This document shows, in pieces, positions 7,233 to 14,935 of a stretch of 64,000 nt of DNA. This DNA comes from Allomeiothermus silvanus DSM 9946 (GTDB taxonomy: Bacteria > Deinococcota > Deinococci > Deinococcales > Thermaceae). The notes below the pieces were generated by a model that did not search any database, was not told where the DNA came from, and saw only the letters and a list, made by a program, of their open reading frames with translations. Every line of letters starts with the position of its first letter. Within the stretch, counting starts at the first letter, position 1. The position numbers and the translations under genes were made by a program. The DNA is taken from positions 1,322,001 to 1,386,000 of the forward strand of contig NC_014212.1 in assembly GCF_000092125.1 (NCBI RefSeq), in the 5' to 3' direction.

Positions 7233-8094
7233 CTCCATGACCGCCGCCCTCGAGTACGCCTCGATGGGCTACCCCGTGTTGCCCGTCGAGTCTGAATCCA
7301 AAAGACCTATCGCCTACCTAGCCCCGCACGGACTCCACAGCGCGTCCACGAACCCTCGCATCATCTCGGCCTGGTATCGGCTCGAGCCTACGGCTAACGT
7401 CGCCGTCGTGCCGCCCGCCGGGGTCGTGATCCTCGACCTCGACAGCCGCGCCTCCTGGGAGTCGTTAACTCGAAGCTTCCCGGCCCTGCTCGAGGCGCCC
7501 CACAGCCACACCCCTCGAGGTGGCACACACTGCTACCTGCGCGTCCCCTCCGGCGTCGCCCTGCGGGCCTGCTCCACCGGGTCCTTACCCGCGTTCGAGG
7601 TTAAGCGTAGCGGCCTGGCCTACGTGCTCGAGGCCCCCAGCCGGACGGAGCGCGGGGCGTACTCCTGGGCCGTCCCTCTGCGCCGGCCCTCCGAGTTGCC
7701 CCTAATGCCCTACGCCATCTTGGCGCGGCTGCGGGTACTGGTAACCAAACCAGTCCAGGCCGATAGACTCAGCGACACCGCGCTACGCGCCCGCCTGGAG
7801 CAAGCCGCCCACCAGGTGCGCCACGCCGCGCCGGGGAGCCGCCACGTCACCTTGATCCGACAGGCCGCCCGCGTGGGCTCGCTGCTGCCGCGCGGCCTCG
7901 ACGCCTCTTCGGCCCGGGACGCGTTGTTACGGGCCGCCCTGGACGCGGGCCTGCCCCGCCACGAGGCCGAGGCCGCCATCCGCTGGGGACTCGAGCGCGG
8001 CAAAGATACCCCGGCATTGGTGCGGGAACTCCCACCCCGCCTTCGTCTTTGGATAAACCGTCGTGAACGCTTGGAGGTGCGGCGTGAAGGCTGA
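7225..8094 (+). CDS. Bifunctional DNA primase/polymerase (PrimPol)
   Basis: 289 residues of the Prim-Pol family (archaeo-eukaryotic primase superfamily) found in plasmids, phages and integrated elements; makes primers and can extend DNA. The N-terminal domain shows YPVLPVESESKRPI, the metal-binding VVILDLDS (about 67-74), the catalytic TPRGGTHCYLR (about 96-106) and FEVKRSGLAYVLEAPS; a helical PriCT-like part (about 195-260) follows. Start ATG 7225, overlapping the zinc-ribbon gene; ATG 7237 is an alternative. No helicase domain is fused; the ATPase next door would supply it. The stop overlaps the ATPase start by 11 bases. Confidence 0.85.
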   Translation: MHSSMTAALEYASMGYPVLPVESESKRPIAYLAPHGLHSASTNPRIISAWYRLEPTANVAVVPPAGVVILDLDSRASWESLTRSFPALLEAPHSHTPRGGTHCYLRVPSGVALRACSTGSLPAFEVKRSGLAYVLEAPSRTERGAYSWAVPLRRPSELPLMPYAILARLRVLVTKPVQADRLSDTALRARLEQAAHQVRHAAPGSRHVTLIRQAARVGSLLPRGLDASSARDALLRAALDAGLPRHEAEAAIRWGLERGKDTPALVRELPPRLRLWINRRERLEVRREG

Positions 8095-8107
8095 TTTTCG
8101 ACACCTT
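8084..8107 (+). pseudogene. First eight codons of the interrupted ATPase gene
   Basis: GTG 8084, preceded by GGAGG at a normal spacing and overlapping the PrimPol stop, reads VKADFRHL up to the insertion. Removing the IS and one ACCTT copy joins it in frame to ATT at 9205. This is the native start of the downstream ATPase. Confidence 0.8.
8103..8107. repeat. 5-bp target duplication, left of IS701-like copy 1
   Basis: ACCTT here and again at 9200-9204 directly after the IS. Confidence 0.85.
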
Positions 8108-9199
8108 TAGGAGTTACGCAGTTGCAGTTGACTGGACATTCTTCTGTGTGCTAGGAGGAGAGTGCTTAGCCAAGCTTCTCCAAAGGGGGTGATGCCCATG
8201 AACCCACCGAAGTGCGATGACCTGGACTACATCCACTTTCTCATCGCCGCTCAGCGGGTCTTCACCTGTACCGAGGCCGCTCGCTGTAGTCCAAAGGAGA
8301 AGAGCCCTCCCGCCCATGATGCCTTTACCCGCCTGCTGCAAAGACAGCCGCCCGACACGGCGGCGCTGTGGCAGGAGGCCAAGGCCTTCGTGAAGCTCAG
8401 GGAGGGGCTGCTGATCCTGGACGACACCACCCTGGATAAGCCCTACGCTCGGGACATGGATCTGGTGAGTTACCACTGGAGCGGCAAACACCAAAGGGTG
8501 GTTAGGGGCATCGCCCTCATGACCCTGCTGTGGACGGAGGGGCAGGCCCTGATCCCCTGCGACTTTCGGGTCTACGACAAGCCCCAGGATGGGAAGAGCA
8601 AAAACGACCACTTTCAGACCATGCTCCAGAAAGCGAAGGAGCGGGGGTTTCAGCCGGAATATGTCCTGATGGACAGCTGGTATGCCAGCTTGGAGAACCT
8701 CAAGGCCATAGTCAGCTTTGGCTGGCGGTTTCTGACGCGGCTGAAGGGCAACCGCCTGGTCAACCCGGAGGGGAAGGGAAATGTACCCATCCGTGAGGTG
8801 GAAATCCCTGGGGAGGGGAGGGTGGTTCATCTTCGGGGTTTTGGGTTCGTGAGGGTGTTCCGAACGCTCTCCAAGGACGGGGAGGCGGAGTACTGGGCCA
8901 CGAACCATCTGGGGATGAGCGAAGAGAAGCGGGCGGAGTTAGAGCGGCAAGGATGGGGGATCGAAGTGTACCATCGGGGGCTCAAGCAGTGCTGTGGGGT
9001 GGAGCGGGCCCAGGTGAGGAAGGCGGTCTCCATCCTGCGGCACCTCCTCCTGGCTTTGCGGGCCTTCCTCCGGCTGGAGGTCTACCGGCTGCGCAGGGGG
9101 GTGAGCTGGTACGAGGCCAAGGCGTCCATTGTTCGCGAGGCAATACGAAGTTATCTCGCCCATCCCCTCCACATCCTTCAGCCAACTGCGTAAGTCCTA
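8108..9199 (+). mobile_element. IS701-like insertion sequence, copy 1 (1092 bp)
   Basis: Ends are imperfect inverted repeats (TAGGAGTTACGCAGTTG and TAGGACTTACGCAGTTG) flanked by the 5-bp duplication ACCTT. It is the same length as copy 2 at 52570-53661. It has inserted after codon 8 of the element's ATPase gene, in the same direction as the operon. Confidence 0.92.
8198..9193 (+). CDS. IS701-like transposase
   Basis: DDE transposase of the IS4/IS701 type: LLILDDTTLDKPYA (first Asp), VLMDSWYAS (second Asp), and IEVYHRGLKQCCGVE (Glu region). Start taken as ATG 8198, eight bases after GGGGG; an upstream GTG 8162 is also in frame. Ends a few bases inside the right inverted repeat. Differs from copy 2 by one residue (Glu here, Gly there, in KRAxLERQG). 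Confidence 0.9.
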   Translation: MNPPKCDDLDYIHFLIAAQRVFTCTEAARCSPKEKSPPAHDAFTRLLQRQPPDTAALWQEAKAFVKLREGLLILDDTTLDKPYARDMDLVSYHWSGKHQRVVRGIALMTLLWTEGQALIPCDFRVYDKPQDGKSKNDHFQTMLQKAKERGFQPEYVLMDSWYASLENLKAIVSFGWRFLTRLKGNRLVNPEGKGNVPIREVEIPGEGRVVHLRGFGFVRVFRTLSKDGEAEYWATNHLGMSEEKRAELERQGWGIEVYHRGLKQCCGVERAQVRKAVSILRHLLLALRAFLRLEVYRLRRGVSWYEAKASIVREAIRSYLAHPLHILQPTA

Positions 9200-9204
9200 A
9201 CCTT

Positions 9205-11175
9205 ATTGACTCGCTAACCCTCGAGGACTGGGCCACCAGATCCTTGGAACTTTTCGAACTAATAGTTAGTAGCGGACTCAACGCGGTTGAGACCGACGTC
9301 GTGCTGAAATCCGTCGCTGCTAAGCTCAAAACCCCGATTGCCGCCGTGCGTAAGGATTTTCAGGTCTATTTAGGGGAATCGCCAAACCTCGACCAGAACG
9401 CCGCCGGGGAAGCGGTGCGGTTAGCGCTGGAAGCTGGTTTAGAGCTATGGCACACTCCCGAAGGTGACGGATGGACTTCAGTCGCCGTTGGTGGGGCGCT
9501 TCATCATCTTTCCATTCGGCATAAAGACTTTCGCACGTGGCTATCCGGCATCTATTTCGAGAAAAACAACAAGCCTTTGTATGCACAAGCGCTGCAGGAC
9601 GCGCTAGCCGCGCTGGAAGCCCGAGCGCGGTTCCAAGGACCCGAGCATCCGGTGTACCTCCGGTTGGCGCATCACGAGGGGCACATATATTTCGACCTGT
9701 CCCGGCCCGACCGCCAGGTGGTCGAGATTACCCCTTCGGGCTGGCGGGTGATTCACTCGGAAGAGTGCCCGGTGCGCTTTCGCCGGACTCCGCATCAACT
9801 CCCACTACCACTACCTGAGCATGGAGGCAACCTCGAGGACTTCTTGAAGCTTTTACCGTTGCGGGAAGACCGCGACCGCGTGGTTTTGTTGGGCTGGCTC
9901 ATCGGCACGCTCAACCCACATGGCGGCTATCCCGTTCTCGTGTTTCTGGGGTCGAAAGGCGCGGGAAAAAGCTTTGCGACTAAGTTGCTAAAGAACCTGG
10001 TTGACCCCAGCAAAGCGCCTCTACGCTCGGAGCCGAGGGATGAAACCGACTTGATGGTGGCGGCTCACTCAAGTCACATCGTGGCGCTGGACAACTTGAG
10101 CGGCATTCCCCCCAAACTCTCCGACGCGGTGTGTCGGTTATCCACCGGCTCAGGCCTGGGCAGACGAGCGTTATACACCGACGCGGACGAGCACGTCTTG
10201 GAGGCTACCCGACCCGTTTTGATCACCAGTATTAGCCTGGGGCTGCTCCGGGACGACCTGGCAGACCGAGCGCTAACCCTGAACCTCGAGCGCATCGAGG
10301 ACACCGAGCGCAAACCCGAACGGGAGCTTTTGGCTGAGTTTGAACGCATCCGCGCTAAGACCCTGGGGGTCTTACTGGACGCAGCGGTCACGGCGCTAGC
10401 CAACCTGGAAACTACCTCCAGGGAGCTACCCCAACTCCCCCGGCTGGCAGACTGGGCCATCTGGGCTGAAGCCGCAGCACCGGCGTTGGGGCTCAAGCGC
10501 GGGGAGATCGTTGGGGCAACCTTTGCCGTTCAAGCTGGACTTGAGCAGGATTTGTTGGACAGCGACCCGATAGCGCGTGCCATCATTGAACTTACCCTTA
10601 CCTTCAGCGAGGGAGAGTGCCGGGAGTACACCACCTCCGAGCTTCTCAAGGAGCTTGAGGCCGCCGCAGGGTTAGCGGACAGCAACCGCAAGCCCGAGGG
10701 ATGGCCTAGAACGGCAGCGGGGTTGGGTAAGCATTTACCCCGACTTCAGACCGCGCTTCGGGGCGTGGGGGTGGCGATCAGGGGAACCCGTGACCCCCGA
10801 ACAAAGAACCTGCGGTGGTCGGTTTGTTTAGAAAATAGGGGGGAACAACCACCGCATCCACCGCAACCACCGCAAACAGCGTCCAGCACGACAGAAAATG
10901 TTGCGGTGGTTGGGCGGTGGGTTTCAGCCAAACCACCGCAACCACCGCTAAACCCCCCCATCTCGACGGTGGTTGCGGTGGATGACTTTTGGGGTTCACA
11001 ACAACCACCGCAAACAGAAACACCGTCCAGCACGGGTTCTGCGGTGGATGCGGTGGTTGCGGTGGTTGAGTACCCTCAATTTCTAAAAACAAACGACGCC
11101 CCTAAACCGCAAGGGTTGTTCGCCGGGTTGGATGACCCGACTCGTGAGGCAGAGGATGATGCGGACTACTTCTAA
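9205..11175 (+). CDS. AAA+/SF3-type replicative ATPase of the element, 5' end cut off by an IS
   Basis: 656 residues remain of a predicted 664-residue protein. Seen: a non-catalytic N-terminal part, a P-loop GSKGAGKS near residue 250, the Walker B-like HIVALDN near 292, and ITSISLGLLRDDLADRA further on, the pattern of plasmid and phage helicase-like ATPases that act with PrimPol. The last 110 residues are a Pro/Gln-rich linker (PPHPPQPPQT and similar) encoded by repeats. The IS701-like element separates it from its GTG 8084 and ribosome site. The frame stays open back into the IS (to an ATG at 8953), and TTG 9244 or GTG 9301 could restart translation, so a shortened product may still be made. 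Confidence 0.75.
   Translation: MDSLTLEDWATRSLELFELIVSSGLNAVETDVVLKSVAAKLKTPIAAVRKDFQVYLGESPNLDQNAAGEAVRLALEAGLELWHTPEGDGWTSVAVGGALHHLSIRHKDFRTWLSGIYFEKNNKPLYAQALQDALAALEARARFQGPEHPVYLRLAHHEGHIYFDLSRPDRQVVEITPSGWRVIHSEECPVRFRRTPHQLPLPLPEHGGNLEDFLKLLPLREDRDRVVLLGWLIGTLNPHGGYPVLVFLGSKGAGKSFATKLLKNLVDPSKAPLRSEPRDETDLMVAAHSSHIVALDNLSGIPPKLSDAVCRLSTGSGLGRRALYTDADEHVLEATRPVLITSISLGLLRDDLADRALTLNLERIEDTERKPERELLAEFERIRAKTLGVLLDAAVTALANLETTSRELPQLPRLADWAIWAEAAAPALGLKRGEIVGATFAVQAGLEQDLLDSDPIARAIIELTLTFSEGECREYTTSELLKELEAAAGLADSNRKPEGWPRTAAGLGKHLPRLQTALRGVGVAIRGTRDPRTKNLRWSVCLENRGEQPPHPPQPPQTASSTTENVAVVGRWVSAKPPQPPLNPPISTVVAVDDFWGSQQPPQTETPSSTGSAVDAVVAVVEYPQFLKTNDAPKPQGLFAGLDDPTREAEDDADYF
10812..11065. 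repeat. Cluster of GCGGTGG / CCACCGC repeats, candidate iterons
   Basis: GCGGTGG occurs at 10812, 10903, 10914, 10975, 11041, 11050, 11059 and its complement at 10849, 10858, 10867, 10933, 10942, 11005: thirteen copies in 254 bases, several in exact 9-base tandem, in alternating orientation so that large hairpins can form. They lie in the coding sequence for the ATPase C-terminal linker. They may only reflect a Pro/Gln linker, or serve as a replication origin. Confidence 0.6.
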
Positions 11176-13207
11176 CCCGGCAGGTCTACTCGAGACCTTG
11201 GCGCAGCGTAAGGCTACACTGGAGCGCCACGGCAACGTCTTGCGGGTTAGTCCTAAGGGTATAGCTTTGGGGCTGGAGGTATCTATCACCGAGCACAAAC
11301 CCGCCTTGCTCGAACTTCTCGACCTGGCCGGGGGCCGTCTCAACCCCGAGGAGCTTTCCGACCTGGCCGCTCTGTCCAAAGACTACGGACTAACCGCTGT
11401 AATGCGAGCGCTGAGGCAAAAGCTTAGAAAAGATCGGGGAGCAATAGCCGTAAACGCCGCACAGGGCGCTAAAACCGTTGCGGCTATTGTATCGGTGGGA
11501 GATAGTACATCGCCGCAAACGCCGCAAACGCCGCAAGCGTCGCAACTCATCACCCGCCCATCAGACCTCGAGGCCCTGCCACCCCGCCTGATGGCCGCGC
11601 CGGTGCTGGGGCTCGACCTCGAGACCACCGGACTGGACCCCCACCAGGACCGGCCCCGGCTGCTGAGCCTGAGTACGGAGCGGGATACCTACCTCGTGGA
11701 CCTGTTCGCCCTACCCCATGCCCTCGAGGCCCTGCGGCCCCTCTTCGAGGCCAAGACCGGCCCGGTTCTGGTAGGCCATAACCTCAAGTTCGACCTCGCC
11801 TTTCTCCTCAAAGCCGGGCTGTGGCCCGAGGGCCGGCGGCTCTGGTGCACCGGCCTGGCCCACCAAGTCATTCACGCCCGGTCCCGGATGCCTGCCCTGG
11901 CCGATCTGGTACCGGGCCTGGATAAGCGTCTGCAAACCTCCGACTGGTCCGGCCCCATCAGCGAGGCCCAGCTGGCCTATGCCGCTAGAGACACGCAGGT
12001 GCTCCTGCCTCTATACCACCAGCAGCAGGAGGAATCCCGGCGGCTGGGCATCGGGAAGGTGTTGGAGATCGAGTCCCGCGCCCTGCCTGCCGTGGCCTGG
12101 ATGGGGCTCATGGGCGTGCCCTTCAATCCCGAGCGCTGGCTAGCGACAGCCAAGGAGGCCGAGCTTAGCGCCCAGGAAGCCCTGAAGCGACTCGACTGGC
12201 GTACCAACTGGGACAGCCCCAAGCAGGTGCTAGAGGCCCTGCGCCGGGCGGGGATCGAGCTAAGCGATACCCGGGAAGAGACTCTGTCCCGTCACCGCGA
12301 GCACCCCACCGTGGCGGCCCTGCTAGCCTACCGGGAGCACCGCAAGAGACAGAGCACCTACGGCGCGGCCTGGCTCGAGAACCTGCACCCCCTCACCGGT
12401 CGCATTCACCCTTCCTGGCAGCAAATCGGGGCCGAGTCGGGACGAATGTCCTGCTCCAGGCCCAACCTCCAGCAGGTGCCCAGAGAGCCCGCCTACCGCG
12501 CGTGCTTCCAGGCCCCAGGGGGCCGGGTGCTCATCAAAGCCGACTATTCGCAGATCGAGCTACGGCTTGCCGCGCAAATCGCCGGGGAAAAGCGCATGCT
12601 CGAGGCCTTCGAGCAGGGTGAGGACTTGCACACCCTCACCGCCCGGCTCGTCACCGGCAAGGCCGAGCCCAGCCGGGAAGACAGACAGCTAGCCAAGGCC
12701 CTTAACTTCGGCCTGCTCTACGGCATGGGGTCCGAGGGGCTGCGCACCTACGCCCGCGCGAACTACGGCCTGGAACTCTCCCCCCAGGAGGCCGAGGCCC
12801 TGCGCGAGGCTTTCTTCAGGGCCTACCCCGGCCTACGAGCCTGGCACCGCCACCAACCCGAGGGCGAGGTCGAGGTCAGAACCCTGGCCGGTAGGCGTCG
12901 GGTCACGGGCCGTTACACCGAGAAGTTGAACACCCCGGTCCAGGGATCGGGCGCGGACGGGCTGAAGCTGACCCTGGCCCTGCTCTACGAGAGTCGTCAA
13001 AAGGCCCCGGGCTGTTTCCCGGTGTTGGCGGTGCATGACGAGATCGTCATCGAGGCCCCAGCCGATGGGGTAAGCGCCGCCTATGCCTGGCTCACCCGGT
13101 CCATGCGGGAGGGCATGGAGGCCATCCTTACCAAGGTGCCGGTGCTGGTGGAGGTCGGGGTGTGCGAGGATTGGGGTGTAACTGAATGGGAACTGGTGGT
13201 GATATAA
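11156..13207 (+). CDS. Family A DNA polymerase with 3'-5' exonuclease, element-encoded
   Basis: 683 residues. It lacks the 5'-3' nuclease of chromosomal PolA. Order: an N-terminal 50-residue part resembling TubC-type docking domains (LLETLAQRKATLERHGNVL), a PQTPQTPQASQ linker, a 3'-5' exonuclease domain (LGLDLETTGLDP near 152, GHNLKFD, YAARDTQ) and a polymerase domain with motif A DYSQIELR (about 462), motif B RQLAKALNFGLLYG (about 512) and motif C VHDEIVIE (about 626). All catalytic acids are visible, so it should be active with proofreading. ATG 11156 has GAGG six bases upstream and overlaps the ATPase stop by 20 bases. Likely extends primers from the PrimPol. Confidence 0.88.
   Translation: MMRTTSNPAGLLETLAQRKATLERHGNVLRVSPKGIALGLEVSITEHKPALLELLDLAGGRLNPEELSDLAALSKDYGLTAVMRALRQKLRKDRGAIAVNAAQGAKTVAAIVSVGDSTSPQTPQTPQASQLITRPSDLEALPPRLMAAPVLGLDLETTGLDPHQDRPRLLSLSTERDTYLVDLFALPHALEALRPLFEAKTGPVLVGHNLKFDLAFLLKAGLWPEGRRLWCTGLAHQVIHARSRMPALADLVPGLDKRLQTSDWSGPISEAQLAYAARDTQVLLPLYHQQQEESRRLGIGKVLEIESRALPAVAWMGLMGVPFNPERWLATAKEAELSAQEALKRLDWRTNWDSPKQVLEALRRAGIELSDTREETLSRHREHPTVAALLAYREHRKRQSTYGAAWLENLHPLTGRIHPSWQQIGAESGRMSCSRPNLQQVPREPAYRACFQAPGGRVLIKADYSQIELRLAAQIAGEKRMLEAFEQGEDLHTLTARLVTGKAEPSREDRQLAKALNFGLLYGMGSEGLRTYARANYGLELSPQEAEALREAFFRAYPGLRAWHRHQPEGEVEVRTLAGRRRVTGRYTEKLNTPVQGSGADGLKLTLALLYESRQKAPGCFPVLAVHDEIVIEAPADGVSAAYAWLTRSMREGMEAILTKVPVLVEVGVCEDWGVTEWELVVI
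11511..11544 (+). repeat. Tandem 9-bp GCCGCAAAC-type repeats inside the polymerase gene
   Basis: Three to four tandem units of CCGCAAACG/CCGCAAGCG encode the PQTPQTPQASQ linker. The CCGCAAAC core is shared with the repeats in the ATPase gene (near 10870 and 11008). Confidence 0.5.
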
Positions 13208-13306
13208 CCCGCTTGAGCACCAGCGCCGCCCGGCTGCTGCTCGAGCTTGAAGCGCCCCAGCCCGGTGAGGAGCCCATGCCGCGTCAACACAGGAGGTAAC
13301 CAGTCT

Positions 13307-13576
13307 ATGCCCAGGAAGAAGCGACAGCAAAAGCCCGCAACCCCGCCCGACCCCGAGTCGCTGCGTCTCGAGGATGGCCGCCGGGTCCGAATTTCGGTCT
13401 ATGCCGATACTGCCGCCGAAGCCGAGCGCGGGGAACACCAACCGGCGCATACCGTCGCGTTTTGGAGCATCCCCAGCTGGGCCGCCCTGCTCGAGTCGTT
13501 TACCCCAAAACGCCGGGGTGAGGTGTTTGAGACCGGGCTGAAGGCCCTGGGGATGGAGGTAGGGGATGGCAAGTAG
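13307..13576 (+). CDS. Small charged protein upstream of the integrase
   Basis: 89 residues starting MPRKKRQQKPATPP, with a strong AGGAGGT ribosome site six bases before the ATG. No family recognised: a basic N-terminus, then RLEDGRRVRISVYAD and an alpha-helical end (ALLESFTPKRRGEVFETGLKAL). Its stop lies eleven bases inside the integrase gene, so it is translated together with it. It might help integrase or repress it; function unknown. Confidence 0.6.
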   Translation: MPRKKRQQKPATPPDPESLRLEDGRRVRISVYADTAAEAERGEHQPAHTVAFWSIPSWAALLESFTPKRRGEVFETGLKALGMEVGDGK

Positions 13577-14816
13577 AAAACGCCCTTTGGAGAAGCGCCC
13601 CCATGGATCAGGCACCAAGCCCACCAAGCGCGGGCACCAGTGGACGATGCAAGTCACCCTGGGACGCCGCGCGGATGGGAAGCTCGACCGCCGCCGGGTG
13701 TTCGGGCTGACCCCCGAGGACTGCTTGCAGAAAGCCCGCGAGCTTCAGGTAGCCGCTGCCCAAGGGATGCTCGCTACCCACGAGCGCACGACGGTTGCAG
13801 AGTGGTTGGGGATATGGCTCGGAGGTAAAGCCACCCAAGCCGCCCCCACTTACCGGCTCAAACTCGAGGCCCACGCCAAGCACATTACCCAACATTTGGG
13901 GAGCATGGAGCTTCGCAAGCTGAGGCCTGGGCACGTTCACACCTTCGCCCGCGCCCTGGAGGCTAAGGGGTTAGCCCCTTCCTACCGCCGTGAGGTGCTG
14001 AGCACCCTCGAGGCCGCCCTTGAACGTGCCGTGGTCATGGAGCTCATCCCGCGCAACGTAGCCCGCCCGGTGAAGCTCGAGGCCGCCCCCGCGACCCGCA
14101 AGGTCAAAGCCTGGGACGCCGCGACCGTGGCCCGTTTCCTCGAGGTGGCCCGCCCCTACCGGCTGTATCCGCTGTTCTATCTGGGGTTTGCCACCGGCCT
14201 GAGGCGAGAGGAGCTGCTAGGGTTGCGTTGGGTGGACATAGACCTAGAGGCCCGCACCCTGCGGGTGGAGCAGACCCTAACCCCGGACAAGGGCGGTGTC
14301 CACATCGGCCCGCCCAAGACCCGCACCAGCCGCCGGGTGGTGGGCTTCGGGCCGGACGTGGCCGCCGTGCTGGAGGAATGGCGGGCCAAGCTAGCCGAAG
14401 AGCGCCGCATCCTGGGGAAGGAGTGGTACGATTCGGGGTTGGTGTTCCCCTCGAGCACCGGCCACCCCCTGCACCCGCGCAACGTGAACCGGGACATGGG
14501 CCAGATCATCAAGACCCACAACCGCAAGCGGGTCAAGGAGATTCGGAGGGCCATGCAGGGACAGCCCGAAGAGGAAATAAAGCGGGCCATTGAAGAGGTC
14601 ATGCTCCCCCACCTGAGCCCGCACATGATGCGCCATACCCACGCCACGCTACTCGCGCAAAAGACCCGGCAAATCGAGCTGGTGAGCCGCCGCCTGGGGC
14701 ACTCCCGCCCCTCCGTCACGCTCGACATTTACCGCCACATCGCGACGTGGGAGCTTGAAGAGGTGGCCCTACCCCTGAGCGAGCTGCTGAACCCTACCCC
14801 CCGCACCCTGAACTGA
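13566..14816 (+). CDS. int: Tyrosine recombinase/integrase of the element
   Basis: 416 residues. Catalyses site-specific recombination between the tRNA-Val attB and the element. N-terminal AP2-like DNA-binding part (about 20-70) and SAM-like core-binding domain (about 75-170) with TVAEWLGIWL; catalytic domain with the first Arg in TGLRREELLGLRW (about 212), the box 2 motif HMMRHTHATLL (about 353-363), RRLGHSRPSVT, and the tyrosine in LDIYRHI (about 388). The complete RHRH/Y set is visible. It lies directly beside the intact tRNA gene, as expected for the att-proximal integrase. Start ATG 13566 overlaps the preceding gene. Confidence 0.92.
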   Translation: MASRKRPLEKRPHGSGTKPTKRGHQWTMQVTLGRRADGKLDRRRVFGLTPEDCLQKARELQVAAAQGMLATHERTTVAEWLGIWLGGKATQAAPTYRLKLEAHAKHITQHLGSMELRKLRPGHVHTFARALEAKGLAPSYRREVLSTLEAALERAVVMELIPRNVARPVKLEAAPATRKVKAWDAATVARFLEVARPYRLYPLFYLGFATGLRREELLGLRWVDIDLEARTLRVEQTLTPDKGGVHIGPPKTRTSRRVVGFGPDVAAVLEEWRAKLAEERRILGKEWYDSGLVFPSSTGHPLHPRNVNRDMGQIIKTHNRKRVKEIRRAMQGQPEEEIKRAIEEVMLPHLSPHMMRHTHATLLAQKTRQIELVSRRLGHSRPSVTLDIYRHIATWELEEVALPLSELLNPTPRTLN

Positions 14817-14819
14817 TGG

Positions 14820-14839
14820 ATTGCACCCAGATTGCACCC
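14820..14839. repeat. Right pair of putative integrase arm sites
   Basis: ATTGCACCC at 14820-14828 and 14831-14839, an 11-base period, matching 5644-5663 in sequence, spacing and orientation; it lies between the integrase stop and the right att core. Confidence 0.5.
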
Positions 14840-14844
14840 AAAAA

Positions 14845-14876
14845 CCCCCTTATGCACTCTTTGCATAAGGGGATTT
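14845..14876. terminator. Bidirectional terminator at the right end of the element
   Basis: Perfect 11-base stem CCCCTTATGCA / TGCATAAGGGG with ATTTT on the rightward side and GGGGGTTTTT on the leftward side. It ends the integrase operon and, on the minus strand, the tRNA-Cys/tRNA-Val transcript whose own terminator now lies at 5442-5464. Confidence 0.8.
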
Positions 14877-14890
14877 TCTCGTTGGGAACG

Positions 14891-14935
14891 TGGTGGGCGC
14901 GATTGGACTCGAACCAACGACCCCTACCGTGTCAA
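14891..14935. repeat. Right attachment site inside tRNA-Val
   Basis: Identical over 45 bases to 5468-5512; forms the 3' part of the functional tRNA-Val gene. Confidence 0.9.

Larger units (their letters stand above)
5468..14935. mobile_element. Integrated tRNA-Val element with its own PrimPol, helicase-type ATPase and DNA polymerase
   Basis: Bounded by perfect 45-bp direct repeats (5468-5512 and 14891-14935) that match the 3' part of tRNA-Val. Contents in order: a leftward unknown gene with a zinc finger, then rightward excisionase-type protein, zinc-ribbon protein, PrimPol, AAA+ ATPase (broken by IS701-like insertion), family A polymerase, small acidic protein, tyrosine integrase next to the intact tRNA. 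The rightward genes overlap by 8, 11 and 20 bases (PrimPol, ATPase, polymerase) and 11 bases (small protein, integrase), which suggests one operon. There is no capsid, terminase, relaxase or mating gene. Best described as an integrative plasmid or satellite; whether it still excises is unknown. Confidence 0.85.

Noticed and set aside
8953-9204. Open frame from inside the IS701-like element running into the ATPase
   Set aside because: The first 84 codons are a shifted frame of the transposase (GGAGPGEEGGLHPAAPP); the native start lies at 8084 before the IS.
10812-11065. CRISPR array
   Set aside because: Units are 7-9 bases in both orientations and lie inside a coding frame; no spacer pattern.
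5468-14935. Complete prophage
   Set aside because: No capsid, portal, terminase, tail or lysis gene between the att sites.
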